Below are positions 50,942 through 59,577 of a stretch of 64,000 nucleotides of DNA, piece by piece. The DNA is taken from positions 186,001 through 250,000 of the forward strand of contig OZ242012.1 in assembly GCA_965204795.1 (NCBI GenBank), in the 5' to 3' direction. Under the pieces are notes generated by a model. The model searched no databases. It was not told the origin of the DNA and saw only the letters and a list, made by a program, of their open reading frames with translations. This DNA comes from Nemesobacter sp965204795 (GTDB taxonomy: Bacteria > Desulfobacterota_D > UBA1144 > Nemesobacterales > Nemesobacteraceae). Made by a program: the position numbers and the translations under genes. How positions within the stretch are numbered: the first letter of the stretch is position 1; the number at the start of each line of letters is the position of its first letter.

Positions 50942-50961
50942 GGGCCTCCGCGCTCGGCAAG

Positions 50962-51435
50962 TCAGCTTTTTTCGATCTCCTCCACTATCCGGTCGACTTT
51001 CGGCTTCGTCAGGTTTTCGTGCAGGGTGTCGTCCACGAGCATCGCGGGCGCGGTGCCGCACGAGGCCAGGCACTCGGCCTCCATCAGGGTTATCTTTCCG
51101 TCGGCCGTGGTCTCTCCCGTCTTCACGCCGAGTCGCTCGCACAGGTGATGCTCGAGGTGCTCGGCCCCGCGAAGCGCGCACGAAAGCGTCCGGCAGAGCC
51201 AGATCACGTGCCGGCCCGCGGGCTCGGTGAAGAACATCGTGTAGAAAGTCGCCACGTTCCGGACCGAGGAGGGGGGAATCTCGAGCAGCCGCGCCACCTC
51301 CTCCATGGACTCGGCCGAAAGCCAGCCGAACTCCTTCTGAACTTCCCGAAGCGCGGGAATGAGGGACGAGAGCCTCGTTTCGTGCTCCCGGGCCATGTCC
51401 AGTATTCTGCTTCTTAGGTCTTCGGAAAAGGGCAA
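50962..51435 (-). CDS. nuoE: NADH-quinone oxidoreductase subunit E
   Basis: A 157-residue thioredoxin-like subunit with the [2Fe-2S] N1a ligands in WLCRTLSCALRGAEHLEHHL and ECLASCGTAPAMLVDDTLHE. The helical N-terminus (ALREVQKEFGWLSAESMEEV) is typical. nuoF or other complex I genes are not adjacent, and the sole other member in the window is nuoI 26 kb away. It could also serve a hydrogenase or formate dehydrogenase of the NuoE/HoxE type. Confidence 0.9.
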   Translation of the reverse strand: MPFSEDLRSRILDMAREHETRLSSLIPALREVQKEFGWLSAESMEEVARLLEIPPSSVRNVATFYTMFFTEPAGRHVIWLCRTLSCALRGAEHLEHHLCERLGVKTGETTADGKITLMEAECLASCGTAPAMLVDDTLHENLTKPKVDRIVEEIEKS

Positions 51436-51565
51436 CCTGGGTCTCCTCGAGGGCGGCGAAGCCGGAAGTTAAAGCTAACACCATTTGCCCCGCCGTTCAA
51501 GGCGGGTTTCTTTCCCCGCGGCCCCCGCCCGGCGGCGTTTTTCCGCCTCCGCGCCCGCCGAGCGA

Positions 51566-51593
51566 TTGAAGCCGCCGAAGAGGCGGTTAAAAT
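51566..51593 (+). promoter_or_regulatory. Promoter of pduO
   Basis: TTGAAG (51566-51571), a 16-base spacer and TAAAAT (51588-51593). The ATG at 51601 is 7 bases downstream, where transcription would start, so the mRNA would be leaderless. Confidence 0.5.
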
Positions 51594-51600
51594 TTCCGCG

Positions 51601-52173
51601 ATGGCCAGAAGAAGGATAACCAGGGTGTACACGCGCGGGGGGGACGAAGGAAAAACCTCCCTGGTCGGGGGGACGAGGACGAGGAAGTCGTCTCCGAGGG
51701 TCGAGGCGTACGGAGAGGTCGACGAGCTGAATTCCGCCGTGGGGGCCGCGGCCTGCGCGGCGCGCGACCCGCGCATGGGAAAAATCCTCCTGGGCGTGCA
51801 GAACGACCTTTTCATCGTGGGAAGCGACCTGGCGGCGCCGAGGGAGGAGGAAATTTCCGCGCCCAGGGTCACGGGGGAGATGTGCGCCGCTCTTGAGAGG
51901 ACGATAGACGGGTTCGTGGCGGAAACGGGAGATCTCAGGGAATTCATCCTTCCCGGGGGAAGCGAGGGGGCGGCGCGCCTTCACCTGGCGCGCGCGGTGT
52001 GCAGGAGGGCGGAGCGGCGAGTCGAGGCCCTTTTCGGAAGCTCGCCCGGGGGGCGGGACGTGCTGGTCTACCTCAACAGGCTCTCGGACCTTCTTTTCGT
52101 TCTGGCCAGGGCGGAGAACCGCGCGGCGGGAACCGGGGAGGTTTTCGCGGACTTCGGGGAGAAGGACGGATGA
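51601..52173 (+). CDS. pduO: ATP:cob(I)alamin adenosyltransferase, PduO type
   Basis: A 190-residue adenosyltransferase making coenzyme B12. Motifs are RVYTRGGDEGKTSLVGGTRT (ATP-binding N-terminal), VEAYGEVDELNSAVGAAACA and FILPGGSEGAARLHLARAVC, RRAERRVEAL and YLNRLSDLLFVLARAEN. Length is standard. The ATG lies 7 bases after a -10 box without a ribosome-binding site. The stop overlaps the methyltransferase start. Confidence 0.95.
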   Translation: MARRRITRVYTRGGDEGKTSLVGGTRTRKSSPRVEAYGEVDELNSAVGAAACAARDPRMGKILLGVQNDLFIVGSDLAAPREEEISAPRVTGEMCAALERTIDGFVAETGDLREFILPGGSEGAARLHLARAVCRRAERRVEALFGSSPGGRDVLVYLNRLSDLLFVLARAENRAAGTGEVFADFGEKDG

Positions 52174-52811
52174 GCGGGACCGGCGCGCCGATAACGGACC
52201 CGCAGATCGAGGACTACATGTCTTCGCTCTATCCCCGCGTCCCGGAGGTGCTGCGCGACATGGAGAAGCGGGCCGAAGGAAGCGACGTCAGGATAGTCGG
52301 GCCGCTTGTGGGAAGGTTCCTGGCCTGGATGTGCCTGGTCTCGAAACCCCGGAGCGTTTTCGAGATGGGCTCGGGCTTCGGCTACTCCGCTCTGTGGTTC
52401 GCGCTTTCGCTGGACGCGGGGTGCTCGGTCACGTGCACCGACACGAGCCCGCGAAACGCCGAACTCGCCGGGGACTATTTCGCCCGGGCGGGAGAGTCGG
52501 AGAAGCTCGAGTTCATCGTCGGCGACGCGCTGGAGGCTCTTGAGAATTCCGCCCGCGGATTCGATATTATATTCAACGACGTCGACAAGGAGCTCTACCC
52601 CCGCGCGCTTTCCGTCGCGCGGGAAAAGCTCGCTCCGGGAGGTATCCTGATAACCGACAACGCGTTTTGGCACGGAAGGGTCGTCCGCGACGACGGTTCG
52701 GAGAGCGCCAGGGGGGTCGCGGAGTTTAACCGCGCGGTCTTTTCCGACCCGGGGTTCGTCTCATCGGTCGTTCCCCTGCGGGACGGACTCGTGCTGAGCC
52801 TGAGAGTATAG
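52170..52811 (+). CDS. SAM-dependent O-methyltransferase (family 3)
   Basis: A 213-residue class I methyltransferase: YMSSLYPRVPEVLRDMEKRA, SVFEMGSGFGYSALWFALSL (motif I), FIVGDALEAL and IIFNDVDKELYPRALSVARE (metal-binding region typical of catechol-type enzymes), GGILITDNAFWHGRVVRDD. The substrate cannot be told. The start overlaps pduO and glnD follows after 10 bases. Confidence 0.9.
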   Translation: MSGTGAPITDPQIEDYMSSLYPRVPEVLRDMEKRAEGSDVRIVGPLVGRFLAWMCLVSKPRSVFEMGSGFGYSALWFALSLDAGCSVTCTDTSPRNAELAGDYFARAGESEKLEFIVGDALEALENSARGFDIIFNDVDKELYPRALSVAREKLAPGGILITDNAFWHGRVVRDDGSESARGVAEFNRAVFSDPGFVSSVVPLRDGLVLSLRV

Positions 52812-52821
52812 GAGGAAAGTC

Positions 52822-55449
52822 ATGTCAGATGTTTCGCCAACCGACGAAGCCGCAAAAAAGCGTCTCGTGGACTTTTTCTTCGAGTCCTACGAGGGACTGC
52901 GCGAGAAGCACTACGCCAGGAGAAGGAAGAACAAGGCTCTCATAGGCTTTGAGCTGGCGGGCCGGCGCTCCGACGTCGTGGACGAACTCATAAGGAGAGC
53001 GCTCGCCGAGTACGGCTACCCCCGGCTCGCCGGAGTCTCGGTGGTCGCCCTCGGGGGCTACGGCAGGAGGGAGCTTTGCCCCTACTCCGACATAGACCTT
53101 CTTTTTCTCTACGCCGACGGTTCCAAGGACCTGGCCGAGGAGGTGATAGAGAGGCTTCTCTACCTGCTCTGGGACCTTCGGCTGGACATCGGAAACTGCA
53201 TGAGAAGCGTCGGGGAGTGCGCCGAGCTCTCCATGGACAGAAGCGACACGACCATACTGAGCTCGCTTCTCGACGGCAGGTTCGTCTGCGGCGACGAGGG
53301 TCTTTACGCCGAGCTCGAAAAGGAGATATACGGCGAGGTGCTTCCCAAGATATCGGGCGATTTCGTCAAGAGAAAGATCGAGGAGCGGGAGCGGCAGGCG
53401 GAAAAGCACGGGCAGACCCTCTACCTGCTCGAACCGAACGTGAAGGAGGGCAAGGGAGGGCTTCGCGAATTCCAGACGGCCATGTGGATAGCGCAGGCCA
53501 ACTACAAGGCGGGAAGTTTCGAGGAGGTGCTCCACAGGGGGTTCGTCTCGGACAAGGAATACAGGGTTCTGCGCAAGTGCCTGAACTTCCTGCTGCTCGT
53601 GCGCGCCGAGATTCACTACCAGGCCGGGAGAAGACAGGACAACCTGAGCTTCGAGTTCCAGCAGGCCGCCGCCGGGTCCTTCGGCTACAAGGACGGAACT
53701 CTCCGCGCAGTGGAGAAGTTCATGAGAATCTACTATCTTCGCGCCGCGGTCGTCACCCAGCAGTCGAGAAGGGTGATAGAGAAATGCACCAGAAGCTACG
53801 CGCGGAAGAGAACCGCCAGAAAGACTGTCCATCTCGACCACGGGTTCACCGTGCAGGGCGACCGGCTTTCGGTCACCAGCCGCAACGTTTTCAAAGAGGA
53901 CGTGTGCAACTTCGTGCGCGCGTTCGAGTACGCCGACCGCCACGGCATCGAGTTCAGCGAGCACATGGAGTTTCTCATGAGCGAGCAGGTCACGCTCATA
54001 GACGAGAAGGTGAGAAACGACCCCGGGTTCAACACGATATTCAAGAGGCTGCTCCGGTTCGGAAAGAACGTCTCGAAGATGCTTTTCAAGATGAACGACA
54101 TACGCCTGCTCGGCCGCTTAGTTCCCGAGTTCGGAAAGATAGTCTGCATGGTGCAGTTCAACTCCTACCACATCTACACCGTGGACATCCATTCCATATT
54201 CATGGTGAGGGAGATAGAGATGCTGACGGGCTACGAGTACGAAAAGGAGTTCCCGTTTCTCACCAAGGTGGCCGAGAGCCTGGTGAAAAAGCACGTCCTT
54301 TTCCTGGCCTGCCTTTTCCACGACATGGGAAAGGGACGGGGCGGAAGCCACGCCCAGAAGGGAGCCGCCATGATTCCCAAGATAGCGGGGAGGATGGGAC
54401 TCTCGGAGTCCGACGCCGAGCAGCTGGAGTTTCTGGTGAGGCACCATCTGGCCATGGTTCACTTCTCGCAGAGAAGGGACATATCGGACCCGGTGGTAAT
54501 AAAGCGGTTCGCGAAGTCGTTCCAGGACGAGGAGACCCTCTCGCTTCTCTACCTGCTCACCTTCGCCGACATAAGGTCGGTCGGTCCCGACGCGTGGACC
54601 GACTGGACGGGAATCCTGCTCCAGGAGCTCTACATAAGGACCCTTCGGGAAATGTCCGGGGAGACCTACAGGAAGAGCACCGACGAGGAGAGGGTGGAGA
54701 GGATGACGCGGGACGTCGCGGCGTCCGTGGAGGGAGACGTCGACGCGCGGGCGGCCGAAAGGATACTCTCGAAGATGCCCGTTTCCTACTTCCGGGGATT
54801 CTCGAAGACGAGCGTCGCGCGCCACGTGAGATTCCTCGCCGGTCTCCAAAGGGAGTTCGGAATGGAAGTCGTCCACTACCAGGGCTACTCGGAGGTGACG
54901 GTGGTCGCTCCCGACAGCAAGGGGATATTTTCCGTGTTCTGCGGGGTTCTGAGCGCCAACGGGCTCAACATTCTCGGAGCCAGGATCGTGACCACCCTCG
55001 ACGGAAAGGCCTTCGACACCTTCTACGTGGAAAAGGTCGACCACTCCCTGCCCGAAGAGGACGAGGAGACGTGGGACAAGGTCCGGGCGAGCCTCGAGAC
55101 GGTGCTCGAGGGAGACGTCGAGGTCGACGAGCTCGTGGAGAAGAGAAAGAGAAACTACCGCTCCTACGGAATGAAGGTGCCGGAGTATCCTCCCGAGATC
55201 GCGTTCGACGACGAATCCTCCGAAGCGGCGACGGTGATAGAGGTCTACGCCAACGACAGGGTGGGGCTTCTCTACGACGTCACCAGGACCATCTCCGAAC
55301 TGGGGCTCTCCGTCGACTACGCCAAGATTTCCACCAGGGCGGACCAGGTGGCCGACGCGTTCTACGTGCGCGACTCGGAGGGACGCAAGGTGACCGACCC
55401 CGGGAAGCTCGAAAAGATAGAGACGGCCCTCGTGGCGGCGGTGAGCTGA
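52822..55449 (+). CDS. glnD: [Protein-PII] uridylyltransferase/uridylyl-removing enzyme
   Basis: An 875-residue bifunctional nitrogen sensor. The nucleotidyltransferase has VVALGGYGRRELCPYSDIDL (G-G-x-G-R-x-E-L, S-D-x-D-L), then the GlnD helical domain, the HD hydrolase domain (LACLFHDMGKGRGGSHAQKG) and two C-terminal ACT domains (VVAPDSKGIFSVFCGVLSAN and EVYANDRVGLLYDVTRTISE). It modifies PII according to glutamine. The ATG at 52822 has AGGAGGAA upstream. The PII gene is not here. Confidence 0.97.
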   Translation: MSDVSPTDEAAKKRLVDFFFESYEGLREKHYARRRKNKALIGFELAGRRSDVVDELIRRALAEYGYPRLAGVSVVALGGYGRRELCPYSDIDLLFLYADGSKDLAEEVIERLLYLLWDLRLDIGNCMRSVGECAELSMDRSDTTILSSLLDGRFVCGDEGLYAELEKEIYGEVLPKISGDFVKRKIEERERQAEKHGQTLYLLEPNVKEGKGGLREFQTAMWIAQANYKAGSFEEVLHRGFVSDKEYRVLRKCLNFLLLVRAEIHYQAGRRQDNLSFEFQQAAAGSFGYKDGTLRAVEKFMRIYYLRAAVVTQQSRRVIEKCTRSYARKRTARKTVHLDHGFTVQGDRLSVTSRNVFKEDVCNFVRAFEYADRHGIEFSEHMEFLMSEQVTLIDEKVRNDPGFNTIFKRLLRFGKNVSKMLFKMNDIRLLGRLVPEFGKIVCMVQFNSYHIYTVDIHSIFMVREIEMLTGYEYEKEFPFLTKVAESLVKKHVLFLACLFHDMGKGRGGSHAQKGAAMIPKIAGRMGLSESDAEQLEFLVRHHLAMVHFSQRRDISDPVVIKRFAKSFQDEETLSLLYLLTFADIRSVGPDAWTDWTGILLQELYIRTLREMSGETYRKSTDEERVERMTRDVAASVEGDVDARAAERILSKMPVSYFRGFSKTSVARHVRFLAGLQREFGMEVVHYQGYSEVTVVAPDSKGIFSVFCGVLSANGLNILGARIVTTLDGKAFDTFYVEKVDHSLPEEDEETWDKVRASLETVLEGDVEVDELVEKRKRNYRSYGMKVPEYPPEIAFDDESSEAATVIEVYANDRVGLLYDVTRTISELGLSVDYAKISTRADQVADAFYVRDSEGRKVTDPGKLEKIETALVAAVS

Positions 55450-55472
55450 GGGGCGGGGCGGGGAGCTTTGCG

Positions 55473-57053
55473 GTGAAAGAGGGAATCATCGACCTCGAGT
55501 TCGACTTTCTCATCGTGGGGGGAGGCCTCGCGGGTCTCTACGCGGCCGTCTGCGCCTCCTCGCTCGGCCGCTGCGCCGTCGTCACCAAGCAGACGCTCGT
55601 CGAGAGCAATTCCTACTGGGCCCAGGGCGGCATAGCGGCCGCGGTCGACCCGGGCGATTCTCCCGTCTCCCACGGCGAGGACACGGTGAAGGCGGGAAGG
55701 GGGCTTTGCAACGAGCGGGCGGTGGAGGTCCTGGTGGAGGAGGGAAAGGAGAGGGTTTCCGACCTGATGAATCTCGGCATGAGGTTCGATTCCGACGACG
55801 GGGGTCTTCTGCTGGGTCTCGAGGGCGGCCATTCCAAGAGAAGGGTTCTTCACGCCGGGGGCGATTCCACGGGAAAGGAGATGGTGGAGTTTCTGATCTC
55901 CTTCGTCGGACGAAGCGGGTCGATAACGACGCTCGAGCTCACCACCGCGACCGACCTGATCTCCGACGGGGACAGGTGCTACGGGGTGTGGGGCTACGAC
56001 CAGGGACGCGGAAGCTACGTGAGGATTCTCGCTCCCGCCACCATACTGGCCACCGGCGGGGCGAGCGCCCTTTACGGAAGAACCACCAATCCCGAGGGCG
56101 CCTCGGGAGAGGGGATATCGCTCGCGTGGCGGGCCGGAGCGGAGATCTGCGACATGGAGTTCGTCCAGTTCCATCCCACCGTCTTCGTGGGGGAAAAGGG
56201 GGAGGCGTTTCTCATAACCGAGGCGGTGAGGGGCGAGGGCGCTTACCTGCTGAACGCCCGCGGGGAGCGGTTCATGCGTTCTCACAGTCCTCTCGGCGAA
56301 CTCGCTCCCAGGGACGTGGTCTCGAGGGCGGTTCACGCCGAAACGGCCTCGGGCGAGGACCGCGTCTACCTCTCCCTAGCCCACCTCGACCCCGCCTTCG
56401 TGAGACGGAGGTTCTCCACCATAGGGAAACTCTGCGCGGATTCGGGATTCGACCTGGCCGCCGACAGGATTCCCGTGGCCCCGGCCGCCCACTACACCAT
56501 AGGCGGAGTGAGAACCGCGCTTTCGGGGGAGACGAGCCTCGGGGGGCTCTACGCCTGCGGGGAGGTCTCGAACACGGGAGTGCACGGGGCAAACAGGCTC
56601 GCGAGCAACTCCCTTCTCGAATGCCTGGTGTTCGCGAAAAGGTGCGTCGACGGGGCCGCGGCGGCGGGGTTTTCGGAGCGCGGCGGCGGGGACTTCAGGG
56701 GATTCGCCCTGGCCGACTCCGGGGGCGACCTCGGGGATTTTCCCGCCGCCGCCAGGGACACCGTTCTTCGCGGCATGAACAGGCGCCTGGGAATAGTGAG
56801 GGACGGAGACGGCATGAAGGAGTTTCTCGGCGAACTCGAGGAGCTTTCGGAGCGCGGCCGCGGGATTTCCGGCTGGTTCGGCTTCAGGCTCGGCGCCATG
56901 GTGGACGTCTGTTCCCTCGTCGCGCGGGCGGCCCTCGAGAGAAAGGAGTCGCGGGGGGCGCACATGAGGTCCGACTACCCGGAGGAGGACGCGCGGTACG
57001 AAAGACACATAGTTTTCAGAAAAAATCCCGGCGCGGGGGGAGGGGACGGATGA
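55473..57053 (+). CDS. nadB: L-aspartate oxidase
   Basis: A 526-residue FAD enzyme oxidising aspartate to iminoaspartate for quinolinate synthesis. Motifs are FLIVGGGLAGLYAAVCASSL (FAD), VESNSYWAQGGIAAAVDPGD, RRVLHAGGDSTGKEMVEFL and EFVQFHPTVF, EAVRGEGAYLLNARGERFM, and HYTIGGVRT. The GTG start at 55473 has a weak GGAG upstream. The stop overlaps nadC, giving coupled translation. Confidence 0.96.
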   Translation: MKEGIIDLEFDFLIVGGGLAGLYAAVCASSLGRCAVVTKQTLVESNSYWAQGGIAAAVDPGDSPVSHGEDTVKAGRGLCNERAVEVLVEEGKERVSDLMNLGMRFDSDDGGLLLGLEGGHSKRRVLHAGGDSTGKEMVEFLISFVGRSGSITTLELTTATDLISDGDRCYGVWGYDQGRGSYVRILAPATILATGGASALYGRTTNPEGASGEGISLAWRAGAEICDMEFVQFHPTVFVGEKGEAFLITEAVRGEGAYLLNARGERFMRSHSPLGELAPRDVVSRAVHAETASGEDRVYLSLAHLDPAFVRRRFSTIGKLCADSGFDLAADRIPVAPAAHYTIGGVRTALSGETSLGGLYACGEVSNTGVHGANRLASNSLLECLVFAKRCVDGAAAAGFSERGGGDFRGFALADSGGDLGDFPAAARDTVLRGMNRRLGIVRDGDGMKEFLGELEELSERGRGISGWFGFRLGAMVDVCSLVARAALERKESRGAHMRSDYPEEDARYERHIVFRKNPGAGGGDG

Positions 57054-57898
57054 AGGAGCGGGGACCCGACCCGAGGGAAGTGGAGAGAATAGTAGACCTC
57101 GCTCTTCGCGAGGACGTGGGAAGCGGGGACATAACGTCCGGGAGCGTGTTCGGAGAGAACGAGGTCCTCTCGGCCGCCGTGCGGGTGAAGGAGAGGGGGG
57201 TGATCTGCGGCCTCGGCGTCGCGGGAGCGGTCTTTCGGAAAATGGACGGGGAGTGCGAGTGGGAGGAGATGACCCGTGACGGCCTGGCGACGGCTCCGGG
57301 CGACGTCGTCGCCCGCGTGACCGGCAACGCGCGGGGAGTTCTTTCCGCGGAGCGCTCCGCTCTCAACATCCTGCAGCGGATGAGCGGCATATCGACTCTC
57401 ACCTCGCTTTTCGTCGAGGCCGTGCGGGGAACCGGAGTGCGGATAATGGACACGAGAAAGACCGTTCCGGGTTTTCGCGCGCTGGCCAAGTACGCGGTCG
57501 CCGCGGGCGGAGGCCGGAATCACCGAAAGGGGCTTTACGACGGCGTGCTCATAAAGGACAACCACGTGAAGGCGGCGGGCGGAGTGGCCGTCGCGGTCGG
57601 CAAGGCGCGGGCGACGACGGCCGGAATGTTCGACATAGAGGTCGAGACCGGGACGATGGACGAGGTGCGGGAAGCCGTTTCGGCCGGGGCGGACGTGATA
57701 ATGCTCGACAACATGTCCGTAGAAGAGATGACCGAGGCCGTGCGTTTCGTGGACGGCCGCGCGCTCGTGGAGGCGTCGGGGGGAGTGAACCTGGCCACCG
57801 CGAGGGAAATCGCCCTCGCAGGGGTGGATTTCATATCGGTCGGCATGCTCACCCACTCGGTCCCGTCTTTAGACATTTCCTTCGATGTGTTAGACTGA
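57050..57898 (+). CDS. nadC: Nicotinate-nucleotide pyrophosphorylase (carboxylating)
   Basis: A 282-residue QPRTase turning quinolinate and PRPP into NaMN. Motifs are LREDVGSGDITSGSVFGEN, ERSALNILQRMSGISTLTSL, DTRKTVPGFRALAKYAVAAG, GGRNHRKGLYDGVLIKDNHV and IEVETGTMDEVREAV. The ATG overlaps the nadB stop. The NadB-NadC-NadA order is compact and complete for de novo NAD from aspartate. Confidence 0.97.
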   Translation: MKERGPDPREVERIVDLALREDVGSGDITSGSVFGENEVLSAAVRVKERGVICGLGVAGAVFRKMDGECEWEEMTRDGLATAPGDVVARVTGNARGVLSAERSALNILQRMSGISTLTSLFVEAVRGTGVRIMDTRKTVPGFRALAKYAVAAGGGRNHRKGLYDGVLIKDNHVKAAGGVAVAVGKARATTAGMFDIEVETGTMDEVREAVSAGADVIMLDNMSVEEMTEAVRFVDGRALVEASGGVNLATAREIALAGVDFISVGMLTHSVPSLDISFDVLD

Positions 57899-57933
57899 CG
57901 AGGGAAGTTTCTTCCGGCTTCTCCCCAGTTGCG

Positions 57934-58878
57934 ATGACCGACGTATACGAAGAGATAGACGCCCTCAGAAGGGAGAAAAACGCCGTAATCCTGGCGCACA
58001 ACTACCAGATACCCGAGATACAGGATCTCGCCGACTACACCGGGGATTCCCTCGGGCTCTCGCAGAAGGCCTCGGAGACCGACGCCGAAATAATAGTTTT
58101 CTGCGGGGTCCATTTCATGGCCGAAACCGCGTCCATCATCTCCCCGGACAAAAAAGTTCTCATTCCCGACCCCGGGGCCGGCTGCTCCCTCGCCGAAACG
58201 ATAAACGTGGAGCAGCTTCGGGAGTGGAAGGCGCAGCACCCCGACGCGCTGGTGGTCTCCTACGTGAACACCTCGGCCGCGGTGAAGTCCGAAACCGACT
58301 ACTGCGTCACTTCCTCAAACGCCGTCAAGGTGGTGGAGTCCATTCCCCGGGACAGGGAAATACTTTTTCTGCCCGACATGTATCTCGGCTCCTTCGTGGC
58401 CAGGACCACTGGGAGAAAGATCCATGTCTGGCCCGGGGAGTGCCACGTCCACGCGGGGATAAGACCGGCCGACATAAGGGAGATGAAGGAGAGCCATCCC
58501 GGGGCCGAGATGATCGTTCACCCCGAGTGCGGATGCACGACGACGTTTCTGGCCGCGGCGGCGCGCGACGAAGAGCTCGCGGGAGAGATAAAGTTCTTTT
58601 CCACAGGCAAGATGATCGATCACACGCGCAATTCCGACACGGAGGAATTCGTGGTCGCCACCGAAACGGGGATTCTCCACACCCTGAGAAAGCAGAGTCC
58701 GGAAAAAAAGTTCTGGCCGGCCAGGGAAGATGCGGTCTGCGAGTACATGAAGATGATAACGGTCGAGGGAGTGGCGAATTCCCTCAGAAAAGAGGTCCAC
58801 GAGGTCAGGGTTCCGGAGGAGATAGCCGCGAAGGCGAAAAAGTCGATAGACAGAATGCTCTACATATCGGCTCAGTAA
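57934..58878 (+). CDS. nadA: Quinolinate synthase
   Basis: A 314-residue [4Fe-4S] enzyme condensing iminoaspartate with DHAP. Motifs are KNAVILAHNYQIPEIQDLAD, CGVHFMAETASIISPDKKVL and DPGAGCSLAETINVEQL (first Cys), the central segment CHVHAGIRPADIREMKESHP, HPECGCTTTF and the C-terminal DAVCEYMKMITVEGVANSL (third Cys). Short NadA forms lack the extra N-terminal region of E. coli, as here. It starts 35 bases after nadC. Confidence 0.96.
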   Translation: MTDVYEEIDALRREKNAVILAHNYQIPEIQDLADYTGDSLGLSQKASETDAEIIVFCGVHFMAETASIISPDKKVLIPDPGAGCSLAETINVEQLREWKAQHPDALVVSYVNTSAAVKSETDYCVTSSNAVKVVESIPRDREILFLPDMYLGSFVARTTGRKIHVWPGECHVHAGIRPADIREMKESHPGAEMIVHPECGCTTTFLAAAARDEELAGEIKFFSTGKMIDHTRNSDTEEFVVATETGILHTLRKQSPEKKFWPAREDAVCEYMKMITVEGVANSLRKEVHEVRVPEEIAAKAKKSIDRMLYISAQ

Positions 58879-58965
58879 CCTGCCGCTGCGCCCAAACCGG
58901 TCCGTTCGGAGGAATGTCGGCTCCGGCGCTGGCCGTAAGCGAGCGGAAAAGCGCTCCGGCGGTCT

Positions 58966-59577
58966 TTACTCCCGCCTAGCTTTCAGGGACAGGCTGATAC
59001 AGTCTTTCGCCCGGCTCTTTCCTATGAGACCCACGACCCTGTCCTCGATTTCCCCGGGAACGTTCATGTGCGCCTTGCGGAGAGCGTTGTATACGGCGTC
59101 TCTTTGCCCCTCCTTTCCCAGTGCCCGCCTTATCCTTTCATTGAACAGCAGGTCGATGGTCATGACCGTCGGGACCCGCGGAAAGCTCTTTTCGCATATC
59201 TTTTTGGCCTTTTTTTCGTCTATCATCGCTACCCCTCCGATTTCCGCGGCGTGGGCTATGACCGACGCTTCTCCGTCGTCGAGCGCGTGGAGAATCTCCC
59301 CCGAGACCAGGGATTCGAAGATTTTCTTCCCGACCTCGCCGAGGTCAGCCAGGCCGACGACCCCGCTCCCGGTCAGGGACTGAAGCTTCTCTCCGGTCCC
59401 GTGTCCTTTCTCCGCGCCTCGCGCCAGTTCGCGTCGCACGTCGCCCGTCACGACCAGGGGATTGCGCAACGCCGCGACGATTCGTTCCAGGAACCCGGTG
59501 GCGGCCAGGTTGATCACGACGCTTGTATCGGCGACCAGGACGGCGTTCGGGTCAGTTGGGAAGTCTGAAGAGCTCAT
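58966..59577 (-). CDS. PIN-domain protein, probable toxin
   Basis: A 203-residue protein with PIN-like motifs: VLVADTSVVINLAATGFLER (D17, first acidic ligand), LDDGEASVIAHAAEIG (central Glu) and VAMIDEKKAKKICEKSFP (third acidic). The DUF3368-like pattern fits ribonuclease toxins. A C-terminal helical region follows (ERIRRALGKEGQRDAVYNAL). The start lies inside the 3' end of the XRE-ImmA gene (26-base overlap), so the two are co-translated, as in PIN-type toxin-antitoxin modules. Confidence 0.8.
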   Translation of the reverse strand: MSSSDFPTDPNAVLVADTSVVINLAATGFLERIVAALRNPLVVTGDVRRELARGAEKGHGTGEKLQSLTGSGVVGLADLGEVGKKIFESLVSGEILHALDDGEASVIAHAAEIGGVAMIDEKKAKKICEKSFPRVPTVMTIDLLFNERIRRALGKEGQRDAVYNALRKAHMNVPGEIEDRVVGLIGKSRAKDCISLSLKARRE

